Source: Leptobrachium leishanense
Lineage: Eukaryota; Chordata; Amphibia; Anura; Megophryidae
Reading direction: 5' to 3'
NCBI GenBank assembly: GCA_009667805.1
Contig: CM019064.1
Location: 72,786,400-72,850,399, forward strand
Length of the DNA stretch: 64,000 bases
A model generated the notes under the pieces. It saw nothing but the letters and a program-made list of their open reading frames with translations. It was not told where the DNA came from and did no database searches. The translations under genes were made by a program, and so were the position numbers. Shown one piece after another: positions 11,115 through 21,568 of the stretch (its first letter is position 1; each line of letters starts with the position of its first letter).

Positions 11115-11690
11115 TTTCAACAGCCGCATAGACAGCCCTTAGGAGGAGGGGGGAGAGGTCCTTAGGACCTCTCTATCTCCTCATCGGTAAGGGCTGCAGT
11201 GATAAATGAGGCACCGATGGAAAGCCCAGAGCCTGAGCTTTCCAACGGTGTGCCTCATTATAATATAAAATGTAAAAAAAATATTAAAAAAAAAACATAA
11301 AGTAAAAAACACCACACACAGGGTCTCTAAGGGTAGTAAAAAAAATCAAAACTGCCCAGATGCCCCCAAACCCCACATTTAATAAAATTACAATCCCCTT
11401 TTTATTATTTTATTTCACATTTTATTGTTACAGCTATGTGATCACTGTAGTAACAATGATCACTTAGCTGTCACAATTGTCACTGCCACCTCCAACATGG
11501 CCACTGAGGATACAAATATAACCCTAAAATGACCCCGTAACCTAGCGATTGACCCTCCAGCCAATCACGGGGGATGAATTTTTCAAATCTTGATAATTTT
11601 ACATTTCTATCCTCAGTCTGCATGTGGATTGTGAGGTGTTAGTGTCGCAGAGGCTGTCTCCATAAAATAGGTGATAAATTGCTAATACAC

Positions 11691-11905
11691 ACATATATAT
11701 ATATATATACACACACACACATATATATACATATATACACACACACACATATATATACATATTTACGCACGCACACGCGCGCACGCACACGCACACACGC
11801 ACACACGCACGCGTACGCTTATATATATATATATAGAATATATATTATATACGCACACACACGTGCATATATATATATACACACATATATATATATATAT
11901 AGATA
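11691..11905. repeat. AC/AT/GC compound microsatellite
   Basis: Alternating purine-pyrimidine runs of AC, AT and CG dinucleotides fill this stretch. The open frames of Tyr/Ile/Thr/His repeats on both strands come from the microsatellite. Confidence 0.95.
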
Positions 11906-12443
11906 CTATCAAACGGCGTAATTTTCTTTTGAAAATACATTTTCAGAAAGCAAATTATGGCTAAAAGGTTTCTAAGCGCTGAGGAAGCAGCTGACGTCCT
12001 TATGACTCTAGCTGTAGAGTCTGCTGAAAAAAAAGGATATATAATTTGTCTTGGTCATATAATAAAACTTGACTTCAAATCGCATTTAAACATGATGAGC
12101 ACAAAACGGTAAAAATGAGCTCAGCACACAGGCAGGAAATGCCTCAGCAGCGAAAGGGTTAAAGATGGTCCTTCTTAACAATTCTGCGATTTTTTTTGTT
12201 CAGCTGCAGCATTCTGAAACAAGGGGCTTGAGGCATGCATATTTCAAAATTCATTTTTGTATTATGGTGCACTAAAATAGTTTGAATGTATCTCACATTT
12301 CTTTTAGAATTGGATTGTACATGTAGCCTCTAGCAGTAACAGTGTGCTTGTCTTTTCTGCTTGTGTTTTGTCATAGGTCTAGACTCACTAAATAATAATT
12401 AACCCTTGCCACTTCTAAACCCTCATAATATCATAATGACAAA

Positions 12444-13350
12444 CAGGGTTATTCAAAGAGATATGAAAAGTCACCGCTTGTTCGGTGACTTTTTGTTCCC
12501 CGCAATTCGGGGCGATTCGGCGATTCCTAGTTCGCCGACCCTGAGGTGTATTCAGCAACCACCGCAGGGCCCCTGTAGGGCAGGGAAAACTCGCCGCCAA
12601 CCCGCAGAACACTTACAGAACACTCACCGAATACTCACCGAACACTCACTGAAAACCGGCGCAAAAACAAAGCCGAACATGCCAGAAAAATCCGAGCAGC
12701 CGGCGATCACAGCGCAGAGAAGCCGCCAGAAAAAGCCAACTGGCAGATGAACGAGGTGAAAAAAAAAACAAAACAGTTTGCTTGAAAGTTTGAAATTTGA
12801 AACGCTGTTTGGAAAAAACTGCTGAACGAAAATGCCTGGAATTTACATAGAAGATCCAATGAATGATAATAAAAAGCGCTGTTACAGAAAAAGGAAAAAA
12901 CTATTTAATAAAAAATAAACTGAATTTTTTTTTCAAAAAAAATCCCAAAAAATGCCTAAACGATTCTGAAAAATCTAAAAAATCAAGAGACTTTTTACTG
13001 CAGAATAAACTAATAAACGGTTTGTTAGATATTGAATTAAAACTGTAATATTTTTAACATTGAAGCCTATGGGATTCGCCTGAATAAACCTGACGAGTGA
13101 AATCACCAAACGGCAGGGCACTTCACTGATATCCCTCAGCTGTTCGGTGTTCTCTGAATAGACTAACCATTGCTTCTCTATGGGGGATTTCACTGCCCTC
13201 GAAAAGGTACCGTATGTGCAAGCAATTCACCAAGATTTGGCAAATTGCCTGCTCTCTGAATAGCCGAATGGCCCCGAAATGGCCCCGTTCGCTGAAATTC
13301 AGTGCCAGGTTACATTTCGGGGCCAGATCGGCTCTCTCTGAATAACCCTG
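12444..13350. mobile_element. CAGGGTTATTC fold-back element, 907 bp
   Basis: It is bounded by CAGGGTTATTCAAAGAG and CTCTGAATAACCCTG. Inner blocks such as CCCCGCAATTCGGGG, GGCGATTCC, TTGAAGCCTATGGGATTCGCCTGAATAAACCTG and GCCTGCTCTCTGAATAGCCGAATGG recur in all family members. No protein. The family is the commonest repeat in this window, with about nine copies or fragments. Where flanks are readable, they are TA. Confidence 0.85.
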
Positions 13351-13510
13351 AAAGTAAAAACTCCAAATCCTGCCCCCCCCTTCGATCTGTTGGAGAACTG
13401 CTAAATCGCAAAAGTCCAGAAAGCAACTTTTCGGTGGAACACAAAAGGCGTTGTAACTATACCAGTCCAGAAGACTAAAGAGTGGGAGTGAGACTTCTGA
13501 AGAATTCAAA

Positions 13511-13718
13511 CCGGCTGGGTGGAGTATAGGTAACATCACTGGTCTATAACCGTGGAGAGAGACTGTGGAGACACAGGTTCGATCCCGGCAAGAGCACCTC
13601 TCCAGTAAGTGTCCTCGGGCAAGACACATAACGGTACATACATGCCACCCAGGACATAAAACGAGAGAAATCTCAATGTATCCTTCCTGGTAAAAATCTT
13701 TCTAAAAAAAACAAAAAA
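13511..13718 (+). mobile_element. tRNA-derived SINE, full length
   Basis: The head ACCGGCTGGGTGGAGTA resembles an RNA polymerase III A box, and GGTTCGATCCC is a B box. The body has CTCCAGTAAGTGTCCTCGGGCAAGACAC. The 3' part is GAAATCTCAATGTATCCTTCCTGGTAAAA followed by an A-rich tail. Its TCTCAATG...CCTGGTAAA end resembles tails shared by vertebrate SINEs and L2-clade LINEs, which suggests mobilisation by a partner LINE. Other copies are at 29157, 44178, 51795 and 52677. Confidence 0.88.
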
Positions 13719-14568
13719 CTATTGGATAAGAAACATTTTAAACTCAGATGCTCCACGTCATCACTCTTACGTTCTCATATGCCCGAGATATTCGTTCATT
13801 TCCATGAGGGGGAAAGCTTAAAATTCTCATATGCCTAAGAGACGCATTCATTCACAGGAGGAGGGAAAATGGCTCCCAAAATTAGATCTACTGAGGGTAA
13901 ATGTGTCTTCAAAAAGAAGCCTTGTAGATGGAGACATTGAGGTCAATTATACCAGCCATATTAAAAGGAGATTTTCTGCTCTCCATAAACCTAAAGGATT
14001 CATAATTTCATATTGCCATCCTTCAGGAATACCGGATGTTTGTCAGAATCCAGATGGAGGCACACATATTCAGTTTTGAGATTTATGGACCGCTTTGTCC
14101 TTGTTCTGGCATTAATACCCTTATGAAGACAAAGAAGGATCTGAAGACTCTGTCAGTTCCCATAATCTTGAACAATCTTCATCCAGGTATGGATAAAGGT
14201 TTGGGAGTCAGCTTATTGAAATTGTAGGTATGCGCAAAATCCTCCCTTCAGGAACTAGGTGACCCTCCCATCCAATATATATTTTTAAAGGTGCAGGATT
14301 TATGCTTATCCTTTACTTTGGGATCTTCCATATTCTCTTAAGGAATAAGGATCTGTTTCACCCACGTTTGGACTTGCTAAGTATCGATATGAACATGATG
14401 TGTCCTGATATCGACGTGAAGCTGCCCGCCTAATTGGCAATCCATCAGATCTTCTCCATTCTGAACGCATCACTGTGGAGCTTTTCTGGCTGGATAGCTG
14501 GACCCAGTCGGGTGGTAAGGACCATTGCTTTGAATTACATGGTTGCAATGTTAGAATAATACCACTAC
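13719..14568. other. Coding-like but unrecognised sequence
   Basis: Several open stretches in different plus frames follow each other with coding-like composition, for example KRRIHSQEEGKWLPKLDLL (near 13840) and REAARLIGNPSDLLHSERI (near 14410). None is a family I recognise. It could be the decayed interior of a retroelement or a processed pseudogene. It ends at the target site of the LTR at 14574. Confidence 0.3.
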
Positions 14569-14573
14569 ATAAC

Positions 14574-16644
14574 TGTTACATCCTCAGCCCCCGCTGTGCC
14601 CTCTGGGGGGTCTGGGCAAGAAGGGGGACTGCTGGCTGGTCGGGTGCCAGCACTTGCTGCTGGCAGATCGGCATCTGAGGGGGCGGGGTCAGGTGTGGTT
14701 ACCAGGAGCCACAGGCTTTAAAACAGGGCTCTAGGAATGGCCTCATCGCCCTGTTGTGGAGTTTATCTCACGCATTGCTACTTCTATAATCTATTTGACT
14801 TTACTGTTGACGACCCTGCTTGTATGAGATCCCTTCTCCTGTTATTTGACCCGGCTTGGCTTAGACTACTCTCTCTATCGTTTTTATTACGCTGTATCAC
14901 TTGTTTTAGTGATTTGAAAAAAATGGAGCGCAAACCCCGGTGAGAGCGCACTTAGCTGGGTTGATTGAGTAACTTCAATGGTAATCTCAATGTTCTGATT
15001 GAAAGATCATAAGTCCTATTAATAAAAAATAGAAAACTCCATAGTGCAAATAACGTCTGTATAGTCAATTGATACAATTCTGTAGGATATTGTAAGTGAA
15101 TAACTCACAAGTGTAGAGCCAAATGAGGCTCAATAGAAGTCGCCTTCTGACCACTCTGGGGGTCACTCCCCTTGTGTAGAATCTTCACACTTTAGTTCAG
15201 TCGTAGGGTTGACCTCTGGTGAGTTTCTTTCACTCTTTAGAAATAAAAGGATACTTCCATTGCGCAGATATCAGTATATCAATATAAGTAAATACAAAAT
15301 GACTACTTACAATCTTTTGAGCCTCTTAAGGAAGTGTCTCAGTAGGAAAGCTTCTCAGAAATTTGGTGATCGATAGATTGGTTTCCCGATGAAAGATGAA
15401 CCAAATAAAATTAGATGTGCACCATAGTAACAATGCAACATTTAATAATGATAATAAAATACAATAAAAGAGACGCGTTTCACCCAACCAACTGTGGGCT
15501 TCCTCAGTCTCAGACTGAGGAAGCCCACAGTTGGTTGGGTGAAACGCGTCTCTTTTATTGTATTTTATTATCATTATTAAATGTTGCATTGTTACTATGG
15601 TGCACATCTAATTTTATTTGGTTCATCTTTCATTGGGAAACCAATCTATCGATCACCAAATTTCTGAGAAGCTTTCCTACTGAGACACTTCCTTAAGAGG
15701 CTCAAAAGATTGTAAGTAGTCATTTTGTATTTACTTATATTGATATACTGATATCTGCGCAATGGAAGTATCCTTTTATTTCTAAAGAGTGAAAGAAACT
15801 CACCAGAGGTCAACCCTACGACTGAACTAAAGTGTGAAGATTCTACACAAGGGGAGTGACCCCCCAGAGTGGTCAGAAGGCGACTTCTATTGAGCCTCAT
15901 TTGGCTCTACACTTGTGAGTTATTCACTTACAATATCCTACAGAATTGTATCAATTGACTATACAGACGTTATTTGCACTATGGAGTTTTCTATTTTTTA
16001 TTAATAGGACTTATGATCTTTCAATCAGAACATTGAGATTACCATTGAAGTTACTCAATCAAACCAGCTAAGTGCGCTCACACCAGGGTTTGCGCTCCAT
16101 TTTTTTCCTATCATTGTATTGTATCAAGGGTGTACATAGGTGTTTTTTTGAGCAGCCATTTGTTAAATATTCTTTAGCGCTAATTGATCTCTCTATATAA
16201 TTCATCTTGTTTTAGTGATTTAACGCCCTGCTGGTTGCTGGGTTGATCACTTGCTGTTTTGGTTTTTTTCCCTTCACGATTAGGGTTATCGTTTGCAATC
16301 CTCCGGGGTTCCCTTTACCCAGGTTACTACTTATGTTTATGGTTTTGCTAAGACCATGATAACAAACTGTTGTTTATTTCTGTTTTATGTTATTTCTGCA
16401 TCTCTGACTGCCCTGCACCTTGAATACTTCACGGACTGTCGTTCCACGTATGGTGTTTCTGAGTGTGTCCTAGGTAATCTGTTGGTCTCAAAACCTTCAG
16501 AGCTTAGAGTCAATTCAGTTAGTCCTTGTGTCTCCTTGTTACAGTCTGTAGTTTATAAACCTTTTGTATTATTTAAGCAGATCCTTCTGTCCTCAAAGGT
16601 CCCAACTCCGCTACTCTTGGGTAAGCGATATAGCTACCATTACA
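14574..16644 (+). mobile_element. Solo LTR interrupted by a palindromic insertion
   Basis: The LTR begins TGTTACATCCTCAGCCCC and ends ACCATTACA, with TG and CA borders. An exact 5-bp duplication ATAAC lies at 14569-14573 and 16645-16649. The related LTR at 26321-27158 shares TCCTCAGCCCC, GGGGGGTCTGG and CTGGGTGCCAG-like blocks. A 1290-bp insertion occupies 14916-16205, leaving an LTR of about 0.77 kb. No internal retroviral-type sequence or second LTR is present. Orientation is inferred from the TGTYACATCC start. Confidence 0.8.
14916..16205. mobile_element. Giant palindrome insertion with 16-bp TSD
   Basis: Left arm 14916-15510 and right arm 15512-16107 are near-perfect inverted copies around a single central base at 15511. 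Only a few mismatches are visible, for example at 15390 versus 15633, and one G-run length difference. A single-copy tail of 98 bp (16108-16205) follows the right arm. The 16-base CTTGTTTTAGTGATTT occurs at 14900-14915 and 16206-16221, a direct duplication of the target inside the LTR. Each arm carries GAAACGCGT near the centre. Two overlapping open frames of 93 codons on opposite strands are almost identical because of the palindrome and are not genes. Confidence 0.9.
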
Positions 16645-16649
16645 ATAAC

Positions 16650-16985
16650 GAGTTGATGGCATAGGTGGGACCCCCCCTAGGGAGCTCTCTCTCATTGGTT
16701 TGACAATGACATAGGGTGGGCATCTGTGCCAAAAACATCAAACGATCAGAGAAGAGGTGAAAGGCCTTATACTGGTAAAAAGCAAAATATATCCAAAATT
16801 TCAGGAATTGTCTTTTCTTGGCCATGATTCACGGCATCAAAACCATTCCCACTCTTCTGACTCTATATCCTTTAGCTTGGAATTGAGAGTCGTACCAGAG
16901 GAAGTCTTAAAAAATATAATTTTAATGACCTGTACTTTTAGCTAAGTGGTAGGAGCTACCAAATCGTTGTGCTGTCATGAATAGC
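16650..16985. other. Unassigned sequence
   Basis: No repeat terminus or protein family recognised between the LTR target site and the LINE fragment. Confidence 0.4.
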
Positions 16986-17014
16986 AACCAGGAAAATAAT
17001 TTAGGGCTACTAAA

Positions 17015-18266
17015 ATGGTGTACGGCTTGAAGGAGAAAAGTTACCAGGAAAGGCTTAAGGATCTTAACATGTACAGCTTGGAAAAAAGACGAGACAGAGG
17101 AGATATGATAGAAACATTTAAATACGTAAAGGGAATCCACAAGGTAGAGGGAGTATATTTAAAAGGAAACAAAGTAGCAAAACAAGAGGACTTACAGGGT
17201 TATCCAAAGAGATTCGAATTGCTTGAGAAAGGTAACCGAACGCTGAAAATCATCGTTCGGTTACCTTTCCTGGCCATTCGGCTATCCAGAGAGCAGGCAA
17301 TTCGCCAAATCCTGGCGAATTGCCTGCACATACGGTGCCTGTTCGGTCCCTGTTCGAGGGCAGTGAAATCCCCATCAAAAAGCACTGCTTCGGCTATTCA
17401 GAGAACACAAACCAGCAGTGAAAGGTTCCCCTAATGCCCTGCCATTCGGTGGTTTAATTCGGCAAATTTATTCAGGAGAATCCCATAGGCTTCAATGTTA
17501 AAAATATTCCCGTTTTAATACAATATCTAATAAACCGTTCATTATAAAATTCTGCAGCAAAAAGTCTCTTTATTTATAGATTTTTTAGGATACTTTAAGC
17601 ATTTTTCTGAATTTTTAAAAAAAAAATTAAAAGTCCGATTTTTTTTTTTTTTTTCAGTTTGCTTATTTTTTTTGTAACTGCCCTCTTTATTATCATTCCC
17701 TGGACCTCCTGTGAAAATTTCAGACATTTTCGCTCAGTAGTTTCTTTGCAAACAGCGTTTCTTTTTCCCAGATTCATACAAATGGTTTTTCTAATTTATT
17801 CACTGCCTCCTCTACGTCACAGCTGCTTCGGCTCTGTGTGATTCGGCTCCTTTTCGGCTCCTGTTCGGCTCCTCTTCGAAGGTTAATCCAGATGTTTTTG
17901 CTTGTTTTCAGCGTGCATTCGGTTAGTTTTCGGTGAGTTTACGGCAGCTTTTCCCTGCAATTCGGGGACCCTGTGCTGTTTGCTGAATACACCGCAGGGT
18001 CACCGAAATGCAATCGGCAAAAGGAACCGAATTGAAGAGAACGAAAAGTCACCGAACGTGCGGTGACTTTTCGAATCTCTTTGGATAACCCTGATAGTCT
18101 TAGATTAGAGGGGCAAAGGTTTAAAAGTAACATCAGGAAGCATTATTTTACTGAGAGGGTGGTGGATACATGGAACAGCCTTCCAGTTGAAGTGGTAGAG
18201 GCCAAAACAGTAATTGAATTTAAGCAGGCATGGGATAGGCATAAGGCTATCCTAAACAAAAGATAA
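17015..18266 (+). pseudogene. LINE ORF2 C-terminal fragment, interrupted
   Basis: The segment before the insertion reads SYQERLKDLNMYSLEKRRDRGDMIETFKYVKGI (17033-17140), and after it comes LRLEGQRFKSNIRKHYFTERVVDTWNSLP...EFKQAW (about 18100-18240). This order (YxERLKxL...LExRRxRGDxIETFK...F..RVVxxWNxLP...FKxxxD) is the well-known extreme C-terminus downstream of the reverse transcriptase in many vertebrate LINEs. No catalytic YADD motif is included because the copy is 5' truncated. The inserted fold-back removes any chance of function, and the two parts are not in the same frame. The stop at 18264-18266 is probably the original one, since the 3' UTR follows directly. Confidence 0.82.
17195..18093. 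mobile_element. CAGGGTTATTC fold-back element, 899 bp
   Basis: The ends are CAGGGTTATCCAAAGAGATT and its exact complement through GGATAACCCTG. TA lies just before and one base beyond the ends (17193-17194, 18095-18096). The inner parts mirror each other only partly, with family blocks TTCGGCTATCCAGAGAGC and GAATCCCATAGGCTTCAATG. It interrupts the LINE reading frame, so it is younger than the LINE copy. Long perfect termini suggest a recent insertion. Confidence 0.9.
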
Positions 18267-18720
18267 ATCCAGGTAAAGTATCCATGTAATTGGGCAGACT
18301 AGATGGGCCGAAAGGTTCTTCTCTGCCGACATTTTTCTATGTTTCTATGTTTCTATACATGTTCCTTTAAAATGCACTTTAATGTCAATATAGAAACACC
18401 ATTTAAATAGAAAACTGAAACTTTATGCAAGTGACAAAGATATTCTAAAGTTCATTGCGTTCAGTGTCAAAATTTTTAATACAATCTATACTATAAAAGA
18501 GTAAGGGCTGGCGTGTCCGTCGCCAAACCCCTACTGTGCATGCGCGCAACCAGCGGCGGTTGGCTGCACGAGCATGCAGCCGCCGTGGCACGAGCTGGCT
18601 GTCCGCTTGCCGCGGCGGTTACAAGATGTGCACGCAGCAGCCAGGTAGAGGCTGCGTGCGCATCCTGTAGAGCCGGATGCGCTTGCAGGCTCTACCCGGC
18701 TGCCGCGCGCGCATCCAACC

Positions 18721-18857
18721 CCTGAGCGGCGAAGGGAAAGTTTCCTCGCTTCCGCTCTTTGAAGGACCCAAGCCGCGGTCACGTGGGAGTCCCACGTGAC
18801 CGCGGCTTGGGTCCTTCAACGAGCGGAAGCGGGGAAACTTTCCCTTCGCCGCTCAGG
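18721..18857. repeat. 137-bp near-perfect palindrome with CACGTG core
   Basis: Arms of 68 bases around a single central base at 18789 differ at only about two positions. The centre reads CACGTGGGAGTCCCACGTG, so each arm carries the E-box CACGTG. It lies inside the Helitron. A second short hairpin, GGGGCGGCTGT...ACAGCCGCCCC, is at 18889-18933. Confidence 0.92.
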
Positions 18858-18952
18858 CAGGTAAGTATGCCGGAGACGGAGCTCCAGGGGCGGCTGTCCG
18901 AATGCCCATAGAGCATTCGAACAGCCGCCCCATGTCTGGTCTGGAGTCTGAG

Positions 18953-19134
18953 CTGGGTCATATCCATGAGAGCTTGGGGGGCAGTATATCCACGAGCTGG
19001 GGCAGTATATCCACGAGCTGGGGCAGTATATCCACGAGCTGGGGCATTATCTCCATGAGCTGGGACAGTATATCCACGAGCAGGGGCAATATCCACGAGC
19101 TGGGGCAATATCCACAAGCTGGGGCAATATCCAC
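18953..19134. repeat. Minisatellite B, first Helitron block
   Basis: Units of about 18-24 bp contain ATATCCACGAGCTGGGGCAGT. The array stops at the TA-flanked insertion at 19137 and resumes at 20618. Confidence 0.9.
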
Positions 19135-19136
19135 TA

Positions 19137-20615
19137 GACATGTGCACAGCACAAAATTTCGTTTTGAACTAATGCATTAGTCCTAAAATGCAATTTATTT
19201 AGTTGCTAAATAAATTCGTTTTCAGTTCTTTAGTATGAAAACTAATTTCATTCATCCGAAAACCAGCGGATACAATTACTATTGCAATGGCTCCTCAGAG
19301 GGCTGAGATCGCTGCTTGTTACAGTATCTCTCACTCTCAGCACAATGTGTCAGGCAAAGCTGTTACAGTAACTGACTGCTGCTCATCACAGCGCTCAGAG
19401 TTTCAGTAAAACTTGTAAATAATATTTTTATATATCTAAGAGGTTATAACAATATTATTTCCTTGTTTTACTGAAACTCTGAGCTCTGTGATAAGCAGCA
19501 GTCAGTTACTGTAACAGCTGAGCCTGATACATTGTACTGAGAGATAATATAACAAGCAGCCGATCTCAGCGCTCAGAGCCACTGGATTTAAAGGGCTAAA
19601 AAAAAAGGCTCCTCTCTGTATAATGTATAGAACATCCTCCTGTATTAATTAATGCCCCTCTCTGTATAGAACATCCTACTGCATTGGCATGTGGAAGGTG
19701 CAGAACTTCGAAATGCAATGCTTATCCAGCACAGGAGAGGGAATGTTTACTTAAACTTTGTATCTCTGTGGGGGAGACAGGCAAGATTATAAAAGCAGGG
19801 GAGAGGGAAAATATTAACGTAAATCGGTCTGAAAGCTCAGAAAAGAGATGACTGGCGCAAATTTCTTTTTATAATAAAATAAAGTACTTTAAATCCAGGG
19901 AAAACATTCAAATAAATCACACTGAAGGCTCATAATGACATAGTAACTGAGCGCTGGATAATAAATGTATCAGACGTAAAAACCCCTTTATAACAAAAGC
20001 AGCCATGGGAGAGGGACTTTCTATAAAACGTGTATTATAGATGAGGAAAGGGGAATAGTGCTCCTGAATATAAAATGTAACAGACATAAGCCCCTATTAT
20101 GCAGAGCACGAGGGGAGATAACACACGTTTTATAAAGTCCCTCTCTTCTCCCAGCGCTGCTTGTTAAAAAGGTTTTTTTACTATCCAGCCCTCCTCTGTC
20201 ATTAGATTTCAGTGTGATTTATTTGAATGTTTTCCCTCTCTCCAGCTGTTTTTATCATCTTGTCTGTCTCATAGACATGCAAGGGATAAATAAAGGCTTC
20301 CTCTCCTGTGCTGGCTGTCTGCTGCGAGTGAGTATTCTGGAGCTCTATCACTGTCAGATTTTCGGGTAGGGGACGGGAAGGATTACTCATACAAACCTTT
20401 TCTGTAGCTTTGCGATGTTGCGCTCTTCATTGCTGGTCTCCTTCACTCATCAATGTAATATTACAAAAAGGACTGAAACTAAAATGTAGTGCATTTTCCT
20501 TTAGTTTCTTTCGTTTTTTGGACTGAGCAGTTTCGTATCACTTGAGTCATACGAAAACGAAATTATCCCAAAATTCGGACTAAATCGTTTTAGTACTAAA
20601 ACGAATGCACATGTC
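19137..20615. mobile_element. TA-flanked fold-back element (GACATGTGCA family)
   Basis: The ends GACATGTGCAC and TGCACATGTC are perfect inverted termini. They are flanked by TA at 19135-19136 and 20616-20617. It interrupts a minisatellite array, which continues on both sides. Internal hairpins include arms with AGTTTCAGTAAAAC and GTTTTACTGAAACT (about 19300-19580), and a second pair with ATAAAACGTGT and ACACGTTTTAT (about 19990-20160). It is 1479 bp with no protein; open frames inside are short and featureless. Confidence 0.85.
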
Positions 20616-20617
20616 TA

Positions 20618-21035
20618 ATATCCACGAGCTGGGGCAGTATATCCATGTGCTGGGGCAGTATCCATAAGCTGGGGCAGTATATCCATGAGCTGGGGCAGTA
20701 TCCATAAGCTGGGGCAGTATATCCATGAGCTGGGGCAGTATATCCATGAGCTGGGGCAGTATTTCCATGTGCTGGGGCAGTATATTCATGAGCTGCTGGG
20801 ACAATATCCATGTGTGAGCTGGGGCAATATCCATGTGTGAACTAGGGCATATCCATGAGCTGGGGCATATGTGTGAGCTGGGGCAAATCCATGTGTGAGC
20901 TGGGGCATATCCATGAGCAAGCTGGGGCAATATCCATGTGTGAGCTGGGGCAATATCCATGTGTGAACTGGGGCAATATCCATGTGTGAGCTGGGGCAGT
21001 ATCCATGTGTGAGCTGGCTGGGGCAATATCGATAA
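20618..21035. repeat. Minisatellite B, second Helitron block
   Basis: Units with ATCCATGAGCTGGGGCAGTAT and ATCCATGTGTGAGCTGGGGCA repeat throughout. Minus-strand open frames of up to 171 codons are repeats of the unit, not a gene. Confidence 0.92.
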
Positions 21036-21107
21036 CGTGTCCACAGGTTGGGGGGGCGCACAATTCTTGGCTGGCCCCGGGCGCTGACAACCCACACTAC
21101 GCCACTG
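21036..21107. mobile_element. hAT-like terminus captured in the Helitron
   Basis: The segment ends CACTACGCCACTG. Its complement CAGTGGCGTAGTGTGGG matches the start of the element at 53978 (CAGTGGCATAGCGTGGG). CGATAACGTGTCCACAGGT...GGGGGCGCACA just before it also matches 55294-55325. No opposite end was found, so it is a fragment. Confidence 0.7.
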
Positions 21108-21289
21108 CCTATGGCCGTCTGCTCTGAGCGCATCCGGCTCTACAGGATGCGCGTGCAGCCTCTATCCGGCGGCTGCGCGTGCTTCCTGTTCTCCTGGATG
21201 CGCGCGCGGCCGACAGGTAGAGGCTGCACGTGCATCCAGCGTCTTAGTTGGGGGCACTTTAAACCACGTGATCAGGGAGCACTTATACC

Positions 21290-21568
21290 CACGGGAGCTG
21301 GGGGCAACTATACCCACGGGAGCTGGGGGCAAAAATTCCTATGTGAGCTGGGGGCAAATATTCCCATGTGAGCGGGGGCCACAATACCCATGTGAGCTGG
21401 GGGCAATTTTACCCATGTGAGCTGGGGGCAATTATACCCATGTGAGCTGTGGGCAATTATACCCATGTGAGCTGGGGCAAATATACCCATGTGAGCTGGG
21501 GCAAATATACCCATGTGAGCTGGGGCAATTATACCCATGTGAGCTGGGGCAAATCTACCCATGTGAGC
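21290..21568. repeat. Minisatellite B, third Helitron block
   Basis: About a dozen units of 22-25 bp with ATACCCATGTGAGCTGGGGGCAA. It ends just before the Helitron 3' hairpin. Confidence 0.9.

Larger units (their letters stand above)
10898..12158. mobile_element. piggyBac-like TTAA element, 1261 bp
   Basis: TTAA flanks are at 10894-10897 and 12159-12162. The ends are CCACTTCGCTGCT on the left and AGCAGCGAAAGGG on the right, which are imperfect inverted termini. Subterminal palindromes include GGACGCGCTGAGCGCGTCC near the left end and a 33-bp perfect stem at 11082-11114. It contains a microsatellite at 11691-11905 and no transposase. TTAA targets with CCCTTT-type ends are typical of piggyBac. 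The right 100 bp closely resembles the ends of copies at 29966-31202 and 39775-40953. Confidence 0.85.
16986..18356 (+). mobile_element. LINE 3' end (CR1/L2-type), split by a fold-back
   Basis: The 3' end of a non-LTR retrotransposon is in plus orientation. It has the C-terminal coding part, then AGACTAGATGGGCCGAAAGG, TTCTTCTCTGCCG and an 8-bp TTTCTATG repeat tail at about 18333-18356. It is 5' truncated, as usual for LINEs. The fold-back element at 17195-18093 interrupts it. I associate this tail with frog CR1/L2-type LINEs; the exact clade needs alignment. Confidence 0.8.

Noticed and set aside
11599..11921. Tyr/Ile/His/Thr-rich frames
   Set aside because: AC/AT microsatellite.
13560..13590. 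Possible functional tRNA gene around GGTTCGATCCC
   Set aside because: The context is a dispersed SINE with an A-rich tail and a common 3' end. No cloverleaf is complete.
15326..15696. Two nearly identical 93-codon frames on opposite strands
   Set aside because: They arise because the DNA is a palindrome. There is no family signature and no codon bias.
20580..21133. Minus-strand frames up to 171 codons
   Set aside because: Again minisatellite B translated; the peptide is a repeat of HTWILPQL-like units.
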